Positions 16,898-25,422 of a stretch of 64,000 nt of DNA are shown here, in pieces. Numbering within the stretch: position 1 is the stretch's first letter; each line of letters opens with the position of its first letter. The stretch is from Paraburkholderia aromaticivorans. Lineage in GTDB: Bacteria > Pseudomonadota > Gammaproteobacteria > Burkholderiales > Burkholderiaceae. The translations under genes and the position numbers were made by a program. The notes below the pieces were generated by a model. The model made no database searches. It saw nothing but the letters and a program-made list of their open reading frames with translations, and was not told where the DNA came from. The stretch covers positions 2,790,001-2,854,000 of the forward strand of contig NZ_CP051515.1 in the NCBI RefSeq assembly GCF_012689525.1, read 5' to 3'.

Positions 16898-19792
16898 CTA
16901 CCATTGGTACGCCGCACCGGCCGTAACCGCAGTCGTGGCAGAACTGATGCCCGCACCGAGTTTCACCTTCAGACTCTGCGTGACTCGCGCCGACAGACCC
17001 ACCGCCACCGCCTGATACCCCTTGTAACCGGCTGTCCCGACGCCGATTGCGAGGTTCTTGCCGGTGTCGACTTCGGGAATCGAAGTCAGCGCCAGCGCCG
17101 ACGCCGTTCCGGAGTACGCACTGCGCGCGATGTCGTTCAAGCTGCCCTGGAACTGCTGCATGTTGACGGCATCGGTGGGCGCCTGGCCTGCCGCGACGTT
17201 GGTGATGCGGCGCTCGCTGCCGGACGAGCCGACAGAAACCGTGTTAGTCACATCGGCCACCGAGCCCTCGCCGATCGCCACCGAGTTCGGCGCGGACGCC
17301 TTGGCGCCGCCGCCGATCGCCACGGAACCGTTGCCGATTGCCTGTGCCGCGTTGCCGGAACTGTTGACGGCAACATAGGGCGTGCCGCTGGTCTGGTTGT
17401 TCCGCACCACGTTGATCTGCTGGCTAAGCGTGCTGACAGTCTGGTTGGTGTTCCAGAGTTGCGCTCCCGTCACCGCGTCGGTACTGGTGGCCGATAACGT
17501 GCCGTCCTGCAGATTGGTCAGTTGCACTTTCGGCGTGTTGGCCGCCGTGCCGCCGAGCGTGATCCTGTCATGCGCCGAGCTGTCGTACTGCACCGCATTT
17601 GCGACCGCGCCGCCAAGGTTGCCGACGGTGGTCTGCAGACCGGCAATATCGCTGCTGTTCTGCGTCACGCGGCCATCCAGGTTAGTGATCGCGCTGCCGA
17701 CATTGTTCACGACCGTGCCGCCCACGCCATACGACGGCGCCGAAACCGAACCGTCCGCGCTGACGGTCGCCCCGCCGCCGAGCGCCACCGCCGTGCTCGC
17801 CGCCTGCGCATACAGTTGCGAGCCATTGACCGCGTCGCTGCTGGCCCGAGTGACCGCGCCCGCTGCCACGCCTGTGACGACGCGATTGCCCGCCGTGCCG
17901 GCCATGTTGATCAGATTGCCGTCCGTGATCGCACCGACGTTGATGACACGCGACACCGGATCCTGCGTGACCATGCCGATGCCGCCGTTCGACATGCTCT
18001 GCTGCAAGGTGCTGAGGCCATTGTCGAGCGAGCCGAGCGCGTCGCCGACGGTGGTTTGCGTGCCGCCCTGCATGTGATAGCTGGGGCCGGTCAGCGAACC
18101 ATCGGCGTTGATCTGCGCGCCGCCGCCCAGCGCGGCCACCATCGGTCTGACCTGGCCGAGATTGACCGCGGATGCATCCGTGGTGCCCGCCGCAATGCCC
18201 GTCAACTCGCGTGCGCCGCCGGTGCCGGTGAAATCGACGCGGGTGCCGTCCGTGTCTTTCGCCACGGTGAGATTACGCGAGGTCTGATCCTGCTGAACGA
18301 GCCCGATCTCGCCATGGGTGATCTGGTTCGTGATGTTGCTCACGTCGCCTTCGATCGTCGTGGTGCGCTGATCCAGATTGCTGATGTTCGTCGTGTTATC
18401 CGTGACGCGGTGGTCGAGGTTGCTGATATTCGACGTGTTATCCGTGACGCGCTGGTCGAGGTTGCTGATGTTCGTCGTGTTGTCCGTGACGCGGTGGTCG
18501 AGGCTGCTGATGTTCGTCGTGTTATCCGTGACGCGCTGGTCGAGGTTGCTGATATTCGTCGTGTTATCCGTGACGCGCTGGTCGAGGTTCGTGATGCTGC
18601 CGGTGTTCTGCGCGACGGCCTGATTGGTGGCGAACAGTTGCGCGCCGTTGACGGCGTCAGAACTGTTAGCAGCAAGATTCGCGGCGCGCACGTTGGTGAG
18701 CCGAACCGGCGCGGCGGCGCCGCCCAATGTGACCGCGCTGTGTGAGCTCGAATCGTACTGGACAGAATCGGCGCTGGCCTGGGTGCTGGTCGTGACGGCG
18801 GCCGCAAGCGCGGAGCCGACGTCGTTGTACATTTTCCCGCTGACCTTGTAGACGGGCTTCGTGATCGTTCCGTCAGCGGCAACATCCGTGCCGCCTCCCA
18901 GCACGCCCGCCATACCCTTCAACTGTGTGACGTTAGCGGCATCATTGCCCTGGATACCGGCCGCAACGTTGATGATCTGCCGTTGCAGCGTCGCATTGCC
19001 GACTGAGATGGTGTTCGCCCGATCCGCGACGGAATCCGCACCGAGCGCAACGGAACCCGCTGCGGTGGCCTTCGCTCCAGAACCGAACGCGATGGCTTTC
19101 GTGGCCGCCGCCGTGATGTAAGCACCGCTGCCGGCTGCGATCGAATCCACCGCATCCGTCTGGACGTTCGCCCCGATAGCCAGTGCATTGACATTTTGCG
19201 CGACTGCCATATAGCCGATTGCAACGCCGTTCTCGGCGAAATTGTTGGTTGTCGCGCCGGCGCCCACCACTGTCGCATTGGGCGCCAACGCTGCTGCTGC
19301 CGCTCCGATTGCGGTCGTGTTGCTACGTCCAGCGCCGGAACTCGTACCGATCGCAAGCGCGTTATCCGCGATGGCCATCGCACCGACGCCAACCGCCATT
19401 GCGTTTTCGCCCCCCGACGCTGACGTCGTCAGAGCCGGCGTGGTGAGTGAACTCACGGCAATGTATTGGGTAACCGGTACTACATCCATCAACGCAACGG
19501 CCCCCACAGTCAGTGATTTCGGACGGCTCACGTTAGATTCGGGCAGTTGGGGGACTATCGTCAGAGCGTCGATATCCCATTGCGCAGGTACATTCATGAT
19601 CGGGTTGAGCGACTGCTCAGCCGCACTCGCGGGCAAAGCCACGACCAGCGTCCCCAACAGACTCGTGCCGGCGGCAACCAGCGATCCACGTACCGAAGCC
19701 CCTTTCGCACCACGGCTTTTCGCCATCTCGGCCGTAGCTGTGTATGTGCGGGTCGTCTTGTTCCATACAGTCTTATAAAACTTGTTCAACAT
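16898..19792 (-). CDS. Trimeric autotransporter adhesin (YadA-like, type Vc secretion)
   Basis: About 964 residues. The N-terminus NKFYKTVWNKTTRTYTATAE is an ESPR-type extended signal peptide. The head region is built from YadA-like repeats (AVGVGAMAIADNALAIGTSS, GSVALGADSVADRANTISVG). Several neck segments (SSDAVNGAQL, SSDAVNGSQL) and a coiled-coil stalk of six 14-residue repeats follow. The C-terminus (LAIGVGTAGYKGYQAVAVGL through VTAGAAYQW) is the YadA membrane anchor, ending in Trp. GGGAGG at 19794-19799 is one base from the ATG at 19790-19792 but four bases from a TTG at 19787-19789. That TTG would give the usual ESPR start MNK and may be the true start. An adhesin role is inferred from the family. 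Confidence 0.9.
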   Translation of the reverse strand: MLNKFYKTVWNKTTRTYTATAEMAKSRGAKGASVRGSLVAAGTSLLGTLVVALPASAAEQSLNPIMNVPAQWDIDALTIVPQLPESNVSRPKSLTVGAVALMDVVPVTQYIAVSSLTTPALTTSASGGENAMAVGVGAMAIADNALAIGTSSGAGRSNTTAIGAAAAALAPNATVVGAGATTNNFAENGVAIGYMAVAQNVNALAIGANVQTDAVDSIAAGSGAYITAAATKAIAFGSGAKATAAGSVALGADSVADRANTISVGNATLQRQIINVAAGIQGNDAANVTQLKGMAGVLGGGTDVAADGTITKPVYKVSGKMYNDVGSALAAAVTTSTQASADSVQYDSSSHSAVTLGGAAAPVRLTNVRAANLAANSSDAVNGAQLFATNQAVAQNTGSITNLDQRVTDNTTNISNLDQRVTDNTTNISSLDHRVTDNTTNISNLDQRVTDNTSNISNLDHRVTDNTTNISNLDQRTTTIEGDVSNITNQITHGEIGLVQQDQTSRNLTVAKDTDGTRVDFTGTGGARELTGIAAGTTDASAVNLGQVRPMVAALGGGAQINADGSLTGPSYHMQGGTQTTVGDALGSLDNGLSTLQQSMSNGGIGMVTQDPVSRVINVGAITDGNLINMAGTAGNRVVTGVAAGAVTRASSDAVNGSQLYAQAASTAVALGGGATVSADGSVSAPSYGVGGTVVNNVGSAITNLDGRVTQNSSDIAGLQTTVGNLGGAVANAVQYDSSAHDRITLGGTAANTPKVQLTNLQDGTLSATSTDAVTGAQLWNTNQTVSTLSQQINVVRNNQTSGTPYVAVNSSGNAAQAIGNGSVAIGGGAKASAPNSVAIGEGSVADVTNTVSVGSSGSERRITNVAAGQAPTDAVNMQQFQGSLNDIARSAYSGTASALALTSIPEVDTGKNLAIGVGTAGYKGYQAVAVGLSARVTQSLKVKLGAGISSATTAVTAGAAYQW
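18347..18598 (-). repeat. Six tandem 42-base repeats coding the adhesin stalk
   Basis: Six head-to-tail 42-base units encode variants of the 14-residue unit NISNLDQRVTDNTT (with S/T, Q/H and N/S changes). They form a left- or right-handed coiled coil in the stalk. Unit length is a multiple of three, so copy number can change in frame. Near-identity at the DNA level makes slippage or recombination, and therefore length variation between strains, likely. Confidence 0.9.
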
Positions 19793-19801
19793 TCCTCCCA
19801 A

Positions 19802-20226
19802 TTCTTTTTATAAAGCATTCATGCACTAGGATTTTTACTATGTCATCCTAATTATTAGACTCAATCCAATAGAAACTTAAGATGGCATTGCGACTTCGTC
19901 ACGCAGCAGAATCGCCAATTACGAATATACCTTGAAAAGCTATTTTTTTAGCCTATATTGGAAAAACGACATAATCCGTTTAGGACGAAAAATGCCAAAT
20001 TTCCTAAATAACGCGTACGGTTTTTAGGCCTCACTAAGCAGCAGTTTTAATTTATCCGAGTCATCGCATTGGACAATACGAATTCCGGCCGAAGGTGCTC
20101 TCAAGCGAGACGAACACCGATCGCAACGAGTCTACCCTCGACACTCAAACGGAAGTCATACAGGAGAACTACAACTGAAGAGGCGTGAACTGATACAGCG
20201 GACGACGCTATTCCCAAGCAGATCCA
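19802..20226 (-). promoter_or_regulatory. AT-rich stretch upstream of the adhesin gene
   Basis: About 425 bases between the adhesin start and the stop of the histidine-kinase gene. The first 250 bases next to the adhesin are very AT-rich compared with the rest of the window, as expected of a promoter region or an H-NS-type target. No operator, terminator or short gene with a convincing start site is evident. Confidence 0.4.
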
Positions 20227-21447
20227 TCAGCCACCCTCGGCCTCCAGACGCATCGGAAAACTGATCTCGAAGATCGTCCCTTCGCCTTCCTGCGAGTCGA
20301 AACGAATCTCGCCCTCCAGCACCCGGCACAATTCCTTGACAATCGCGAGGCCCAGACCCGCGCCCGGAATGTCCTCATCCGTGGCGCGCTCGAACTCCTT
20401 GAACACGCGTTCCCGGTCCGACGTGCCGATGCCCACGCCCGTGTCCGACACGCGCAGGCGCCAGCGATCGTTTTCCGTCGCCGTCATGCTCAATTCGATC
20501 TGGCCGGCTTTGGTGTATTTGGCCGCGTTGGTCAACAGGTTGAGCGCGACCTGTTTGAGTTTGAGACGGTTGGAGACGACCGCATCCAGCGCGCCGTCGA
20601 AGGCGGTCAGAAGGCGCAGCCCTTTCGCTTCGATCGCGCTTTCGCACGACATCACCAGTTCGTCGAACAACTCGCGCAGCGCGAAGCTTTCCCGAGCGAG
20701 CGGACTGTCGTCGCCGAGCACGACCGAGTATTCGACCAGTTCGTCGACCAGCGTTTTCATATCGGCCGCCTGACGGTTCGCCAGCGCGAGCGCAGTCTCG
20801 ATTTTGGCCGGCGCGCGGCTGATCAGTTGCAGCGCCATCGAAAACACGTTGAGAAAGTTGCGCAAATCGTGCACGACGCTGCGCGTGATCTGCATGCGCG
20901 ACTCGTACAGATCGCCGACCAGCCGTTGCTTGAGCGTCAGTTCGTGATTGGCGCGCTCGAGGCGCCCGGTGTAGTCGTCGATCTTCCGGTCGCGTTCGTT
21001 GACGACCTCGCGGATCGACGTCAGCGTGACAAAGCTCACGGCCTCGTCGATGAAATGCCGCGCCCGCTCCTCGTGACGTCGCGTGAAATACGGCCGCGCG
21101 TCGCTGAATTCGACGATCGCGCCAGTCAGCATCTGCCGGAACAGATCGAGCTCGCGCACCAGTTCATCGATCCGGTAGCCTTGCTTCCAGCGCAATTTGC
21201 CGTGCAGGCGCGCGTCGCGTTCGATCGCGCTCTCGATCTGGTCGAGATCCTGGTTCTCCAGCACGCTGCAGATTTCGTCGAGGATGTTCGGGATGTGATC
21301 GGCCAGTTGCTCGTAAGTTAGCCGGTCTGATTCGGTCAATTCTGCGTCGTGAAAGACGGCCTTCATCCAGCGTTCGGTCAGTTCGACCTGTTGCAGGCGC
21401 AACTGTTTGGCGAAAGTGGTGAGCGGCAGTACGTGCGAGTCTGTCAT
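20227..21447 (-). CDS. Sensor histidine kinase with RsbRD-like N-terminal domain
   Basis: A 406-residue cytoplasmic kinase. Residues 1-150 are helical (WMKAVFHDAELTESDRLTYE, ELVRELDLFRQMLTGAIVEF) and resemble the RsbRD_N sensor domain. The H-box is RSVVHDLRNFLNVFSMALQL, the N-box LNLLTNAAKYT, G1 VSDTGVGIG and G2 GAGLGLAIVKELC. No transmembrane segment is visible. The ATG at 21447 is preferred over in-frame upstream starts because family proteins begin just before the helical domain. No response regulator is adjacent, so it is an orphan kinase in this window and its partner and signal are unknown. Confidence 0.88.
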   Translation of the reverse strand: MTDSHVLPLTTFAKQLRLQQVELTERWMKAVFHDAELTESDRLTYEQLADHIPNILDEICSVLENQDLDQIESAIERDARLHGKLRWKQGYRIDELVRELDLFRQMLTGAIVEFSDARPYFTRRHEERARHFIDEAVSFVTLTSIREVVNERDRKIDDYTGRLERANHELTLKQRLVGDLYESRMQITRSVVHDLRNFLNVFSMALQLISRAPAKIETALALANRQAADMKTLVDELVEYSVVLGDDSPLARESFALRELFDELVMSCESAIEAKGLRLLTAFDGALDAVVSNRLKLKQVALNLLTNAAKYTKAGQIELSMTATENDRWRLRVSDTGVGIGTSDRERVFKEFERATDEDIPGAGLGLAIVKELCRVLEGEIRFDSQEGEGTIFEISFPMRLEAEGG

Positions 21448-21728
21448 GTGGGAGACCTGGCGCCGCATGGCGGCGAAAATAGGTGTTCCGCGCCGTCCCA
21501 AGGAGCTTTCTTCGGGACGTACTCAACGCGACCGCATGGACTGCAAACCGCGCTCAGGAGGCAAATGGTGAGCGCTGCGCAAGCCGCCCGGGCGCCTCCA
21601 GTATGCGCGATTTACGGAACAAAAATTAACCAGGGTTAGGACGCGTCCGCACTGGCGCGTCCCGAAGAAGCAAGTCCGTGTGAGGGCCGCCCGAGGGCAA
21701 TCCCCTTGCGTGATACCGCGCCGCCGCT
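21448..21728. other. Short gene-free stretch between kinase and DUF3830 gene
   Basis: It contains an inverted repeat, GGACGCG at 21639-21645 and CGCGTCC at 21656-21662. On the minus strand this is followed within about 20 bases by a T-rich run, which could end the DUF3830 transcript. No gene is supported here. Confidence 0.3.
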
Positions 21729-22154
21729 TCAGATCTTCTCGAACAGAACGTCTTGCGCGCCTTCCCATAACACCTTGGTGCCGAGCTCGCGCAGCTTCTC
21801 CTTGCCTTCGACGATGGTCAGGAAGTGGTTGCCCGCGAGTTGTCCCATCTTGCTCGCGAAGCAGCACGAACCGTACGCGAGAATGATCTCAGTTTCGCTG
21901 TAGCCGCCGGGGTAGAACAGAATGTCGCCGACCGACGGATGGCTCGTGTGATTCTCGAAGCCGACTGCCGCGCCGTCGTTCTCGAGCTTGAAGTCGCCGA
22001 GCGGCACCCAGCAGCCTTCGCCGCTCCAGCGCACGTGAATGATCTTCTGCCGGTACGGCAGGAGCTTCAGGAAGGCGGCCACGGTTTGCGGCGCGTCCGG
22101 ATGGGTTTCGGCGGTAAAGACATGGCCGCAGGAGGTGATTCGGAGTCGGGTCAT
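21729..22154 (-). CDS. DUF3830 family protein (cyclophilin-like fold)
   Basis: A 141-residue protein resembling the DUF3830 family. It begins MTRLRITSCGHVFTAETHPD and contains IIHVRWSGEGCWVPLGDF, SVGDILFYPGGYSETEIILA and YGSCCFASKMGQLAGNHFLT. Members have a small beta-barrel fold and are often found near amidase or ring-opening catabolic genes, but their reaction is not established. The ATG at 22154 gives the usual family length. It stands alone, with the histidine kinase gene downstream on the same strand about 280 bases away. No function is assigned. Confidence 0.8.
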   Translation of the reverse strand: MTRLRITSCGHVFTAETHPDAPQTVAAFLKLLPYRQKIIHVRWSGEGCWVPLGDFKLENDGAAVGFENHTSHPSVGDILFYPGGYSETEIILAYGSCCFASKMGQLAGNHFLTIVEGKEKLRELGTKVLWEGAQDVLFEKI

Positions 22155-22634
22155 CGCCAGGTTTCCAGTGTGAGGGTGAAAGGAACGGTCGGTCGGAGGT
22201 TTTGACGCAAGGCGGAAGCCAGGCCGCAGGCACATCATTCTGTCGTCCGATGCAAGGGTTCAACAGATACAGTTGCCGCTCGACTGGTCAGGCCAGTTGG
22301 ACCAGTGCTGATGTTTTGAGCAAATAGCGCCCGGTAAGCCACGACGGCACGCCCATGCCAGGTCCAACCGCCTGGTCGCCACGAAAGTTCGTAGTTTGCA
22401 AGCCGCGCAATGCGCAGCACACTGCGCGAAGTGCGTGATTCCCCAAGGCGGCTCATCGGACTGTACCTTCCGGCGACCCAACCCTGTCTACGGTCAGAGG
22501 CAGGGCGGCAATACTGCCCGGCGGCGAAAGCGACGAGGTTCCGGGTGCCCTCATCCGGCTGCCTCGAATCGTCCACCGCCGTCCCGCCACTGCATGCTGA
22601 CCAGCCGGCCACTTCCAGCCGCGCAATCCGTACT
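22155..22634. promoter_or_regulatory. Gene-free stretch with a candidate operator
   Basis: About 480 bases between the DUF3830 and AraC genes with no supported gene. An inverted repeat with arms ACTGGTC (22283-22289) and GACCAGT (22300-22306), overlapping a second small palindrome (ACTGG/CCAGT), resembles GntR-type operators of the TGGTC/GACCA kind. It lies about 130 bases upstream of the DUF3830 start and could regulate that gene. No GntR regulator is encoded nearby. Confidence 0.4.
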
Positions 22635-23555
22635 TCAGCCGCGCAGCCGGTAAGCGAGCGGCGTCACGCCGTAGCCACGCTTGAACTGCACGGAGAAATG
22701 ACTGGCATTCTCGAAACCAACCGCGATCGCAATCTGCAGCACGGTCTGATCGGTGGCCCGCAACAGCCGCGCCGCTTCGTCGAGCCGCAAACGCGATACG
22801 TACTGATGCGGCGTCTCGCCGGTCTCGCGGCGAAACACCCGCGCAAAATGGAAATTGCTTAGCCCCGCCTGTGCGGCCAGTTCGCTGATCGCCAGATCCT
22901 CGGCGAGATTGGCGCGGATGTAATCGGTTACACGGCGGATCCGGCGCGGCACGAGGCGTTCCGGGCGCGCCAGTGTTCCGGCCGACGCAGGGCGGCCGCG
23001 CGCATAGTGCTGCAACAGATGCGCGGCGAGCGCGTGAACCAGCGCATCGACATACAGACGCGAGTCGGACGGATCGGCGGCGGCGCGATGCAATGCAGCA
23101 AGCATTGCGGCGATCAGCGGATCACGAAACTGCATCGCGTCGCCGAGCGACAACTCGCGGGAGCCGCCAAGCTCCATCTGATCGGCGACGCTGTCGATCA
23201 GGCTGCGCTCGATGTGCAAGTGGACGGTCGACAGCGGCTCATCGCTGATCGAACGCCAGCGCCACGAGATCGGCGCGGGCGGCACGAACCAGACGTCGCC
23301 CATCCGCAGATCGGCGCTTTCCCAGCGCCCGTTCAGGTTGCGTTCGAGATGCTCGGCGCCGCTCGCGAGCGTCATCAGCGTGAGGTCCTGCAAGCCGGGC
23401 GCTTCCAGCAGTTCCTGCTCGGCCGGTTCGAGATACGAGCGCAGCACCAGGTGCCGCCACGGGCGATCCACGCTCGACACCAGTTTCTGGCCCGCCATGT
23501 AGCGGTCGTAGGCGAGCGTCGTTGTGAGTTTTGGAATTCGTACCATCACGTCCAT
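22635..23555 (-). CDS. AraC-family transcriptional regulator
   Basis: A 306-residue regulator. The C-terminal 100 residues carry two helix-turn-helix motifs: ISELAAQAGLSNFHFARVFR and VLQIAIAVGFENASHFSVQF, followed by the conserved end RGYGVTPLAYR. The N-terminal 190 residues are a cupin-like ligand domain (VWFVPPAPISWRWRSISDEP). Two in-frame ATG codons, 23553-23555 and 23544-23546, are both possible; the second has GGGA at better spacing. The gene is divergent from a small open frame and a LuxR-type regulator. Its targets are not evident from sequence; regulation of the nearby steroid genes or of its divergent neighbour are both possible. Confidence 0.88.
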   Translation of the reverse strand: MDVMVRIPKLTTTLAYDRYMAGQKLVSSVDRPWRHLVLRSYLEPAEQELLEAPGLQDLTLMTLASGAEHLERNLNGRWESADLRMGDVWFVPPAPISWRWRSISDEPLSTVHLHIERSLIDSVADQMELGGSRELSLGDAMQFRDPLIAAMLAALHRAAADPSDSRLYVDALVHALAAHLLQHYARGRPASAGTLARPERLVPRRIRRVTDYIRANLAEDLAISELAAQAGLSNFHFARVFRRETGETPHQYVSRLRLDEAARLLRATDQTVLQIAIAVGFENASHFSVQFKRGYGVTPLAYRLRG

Positions 23556-23572
23556 TCCCAGGGAGGTGCCAT

Positions 23573-23677
23573 ATGAAGAGTGAACCCTGCCATGCCCGCA
23601 TTGCCGATCCGCTGTCGGAGCAAGAACTCAAAAATGATAGCAAGGAACCGGCTACCGCAATTTCTGGAAATAGCTAA
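23573..23677 (+). CDS. Possible 34-residue small protein
   Basis: An open frame starting MKSEPCHARIADPLSEQELK with a strong Shine-Dalgarno sequence (GGGAGGTG at 23561-23568) four bases before the ATG. It lies in the gap between the divergent AraC and LuxR genes and ends 51 bases before the LuxR start. The product is hydrophilic and not recognised. The strong ribosome-binding site is the only positive evidence; it may be a leader peptide for the LuxR gene. Conservation would be needed for confidence. Confidence 0.4.
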   Translation: MKSEPCHARIADPLSEQELKNDSKEPATAISGNS

Positions 23678-23728
23678 TCATTCAGGTTGTCGTCTTTCAC
23701 GCGTTTCGAACGCCGGAGCTACCGTTTC

Positions 23729-24730
23729 ATGGAACACGAATGCGATACGCTGCCGCACTGGTTGACCGGTTCGCCGCAAGGTGAAGCCGGGCACGCGTCG
23801 GCAGCATACAACTCGGCGCTTGCCGCCCAACCGGCTTACCCGGCCGGCACGCGGCAACTCGAGAAATCAGCCCACGCGGCTGAAGCATCCAGGGCACCCA
23901 GCCGCACCGCAACAGGCGTGGCGCCCACAGGCTTTCTCACGCTCTTCACCGAGGAGGAGATCGGCACGCCCTCGCCCGCCGCGCGGCGCGCCGCACCGGT
24001 CATCAGTCCACTGGTGCGTTTTGGCAGCGCGCAGGACCGCATCGAATTCGTGCGGCAGCGCATCAAGCAACTGGGCTTCGACTCGTTCAGCTATTCGGCC
24101 ACGCGCACGTCGGCGCATCACAAGACGATGTTCGTGCTGACCAGCTACGAGTCGCAGAGCTGGCTCACGCGTTATTTCCGCGAGCGTTATTTCGAGCTCG
24201 ACCCGCGCGTCGCACTCGCCTCGCCGACCGGCATGCCGTTCCTCTGGAATACGGCCGACATGCGCGCCGACTTGCCGCGTGCGCAAATGCGCAGCGAACG
24301 GCTCGGCGGGCTGATCGACATGCTGGAGGTGACCGGGCGCAAAAGCGGCATTCTCACGCAGATGCCGCTGCCCGAGCCGGAACTGAGCGCGAGCCTGTGC
24401 TTCAACTCGGAGATCGGCAATCCGCGCTGGATGACCGAGTCGATCGTGGCCGAGACGTTGATGTTCGCGCACATGATCCACGAATTCATCTGGACCCATG
24501 CGAAGAGCGTGATCGGGATCGCGCCCGCGCTGCAGCAGCGCGTGACGCTGAGCGAATTGCAGCATGCGGTGCTGAAGGCGGTGGTGCAGGGTCAGCGGGA
24601 CAAGGAGATCGCCTACTTCCTCGGGCTGTCGCCGCATAACGTCGACTATCACTTGCGCCGTCTGCGGCAGTTGTTCAACGTGCGTAACCGCGTGCAGTTG
24701 ATCAATGTCGCGCAGGCTTATGTGACGTAG
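23729..24730 (+). CDS. LuxR-type regulator with autoinducer-binding domain (solo; TesR/TeiR-like position)
   Basis: A 333-residue protein. Residues 1-95 are an unrecognised extension; about 100-240 form the autoinducer-binding domain; about 268-330 form the LuxR helix-turn-helix (VQGQRDKEIAYFLGLSPHNV). All six residues that line the TraR ligand pocket are present: Trp145, Tyr149, Asp158, Pro159, Trp173 and Gly207. No luxI synthase is encoded in the window, so it is a solo receptor. In Comamonas testosteroni a LuxR-type protein (TeiR/TesR) activates steroid degradation genes. The place of this gene at the edge of the steroid locus suggests a similar job, by analogy only. ATG at 23729 has GGAG about ten bases upstream. 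Confidence 0.85.
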   Translation: MEHECDTLPHWLTGSPQGEAGHASAAYNSALAAQPAYPAGTRQLEKSAHAAEASRAPSRTATGVAPTGFLTLFTEEEIGTPSPAARRAAPVISPLVRFGSAQDRIEFVRQRIKQLGFDSFSYSATRTSAHHKTMFVLTSYESQSWLTRYFRERYFELDPRVALASPTGMPFLWNTADMRADLPRAQMRSERLGGLIDMLEVTGRKSGILTQMPLPEPELSASLCFNSEIGNPRWMTESIVAETLMFAHMIHEFIWTHAKSVIGIAPALQQRVTLSELQHAVLKAVVQGQRDKEIAYFLGLSPHNVDYHLRRLRQLFNVRNRVQLINVAQAYVT

Positions 24731-24744
24731 AGGCTGGCGAAGGT

Positions 24745-24776
24745 CATAGCCGGCACGCAGGCGCGTGCCGGCTATG
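24745..24776. terminator. Perfect hairpin between convergent genes, probable bidirectional terminator
   Basis: A perfect 14-base stem pairs 24745-24758 with 24763-24776 around the loop AGGC. It lies 15 bases after the LuxR stop codon and about 100 bases beyond the stop of the convergent hexapeptide-repeat gene. No long U-tract follows on either strand, but stability and position between convergent genes suit a terminator. Confidence 0.65.
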
Positions 24777-24882
24777 GGCCTTTCGCGATTGGACCACCGC
24801 GGCGCGCCTGCTGCGCCGGACGTGCAGCAGGGGTGCTCCGCTACGGCAATTTCCTGCGCCCTGCGGTGCACCTCATCCTGGC

Positions 24883-25404
24883 TCACGCGCTGCGCATCGT
24901 GCGCAGGCAATCTGCCGCAAGCTGCTGATACATCCGCGTACCCGACGACTTCGCGCGAATCTCCTCGTCGCCCAGCAGACGCACCACCCGCCCCGGCACG
25001 CCCGCCACCAGCACGCGCGGCGGCACATGCCAATCCTTCTTGACAAACGCGCAGGCGGCCACGATGGCGGCCTCGCCGAGCACCGCGCCGTCCATCACCA
25101 CGGCGTGCATGCCGATCATGGTGTTCGGCTCGAGCGTCGCGCCGTGAACGATCGCGCCATGGCCGACATGGCTGTCGACCCCAAGGCGACAGGAATTATC
25201 GACACCCGTATGCAGCACGCAGGCGTCCTGCACGTTGCTGCCGCGCTCGACCACCACCGCGCCGAAATCGCCGCGCAGGCTCGCGAACGGCCCGATGTAA
25301 CAGCACGCGCCCACCGTCACGTCACCGATCAGCACCGCGCTCGGATGCACGTACGCCGACGGGTCGACGCGCGGCCGCTTTCCGTTGAACTCATAGAGCG
25401 CCAT
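24883..25404 (-). CDS. Left-handed beta-helix (hexapeptide repeat) protein, PaaY/gamma-carbonic anhydrase type
   Basis: A 173-residue hexapeptide-repeat protein. It shows repeated turns such as VDPSAYVHPSAVLIGDVTVG and GACCYIGPFASLRGDFGAVV. Metal-ligand histidines in VLHTG, SHVGHGAIVHG and the conserved ARG/AGD-like core match gamma-carbonic anhydrase/PaaY proteins. PaaY is a thioesterase that rescues CoA trapped in dead-end thioesters of phenylacetate degradation. At the end of a steroid operon (hsaD-like, SDR, KSI, this gene) a comparable housekeeping thioesterase role is plausible but inferred. It starts at 25404, 18 bases after the isomerase gene. Confidence 0.82.
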   Translation of the reverse strand: MALYEFNGKRPRVDPSAYVHPSAVLIGDVTVGACCYIGPFASLRGDFGAVVVERGSNVQDACVLHTGVDNSCRLGVDSHVGHGAIVHGATLEPNTMIGMHAVVMDGAVLGEAAIVAACAFVKKDWHVPPRVLVAGVPGRVVRLLGDEEIRAKSSGTRMYQQLAADCLRTMRSA

Positions 25405-25422
25405 CGCTTCGCGCCGGCCGCG

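Noticed and set aside
18347..18598. Regular 42-base repeats as a possible CRISPR array
   Set aside because: No unique spacers; repeats are contiguous, in frame and encode a coiled-coil stalk.
23729..24730. Quorum-sensing pair
   Set aside because: No luxI-type synthase gene is found next to or anywhere in the window; only a solo receptor is supported.
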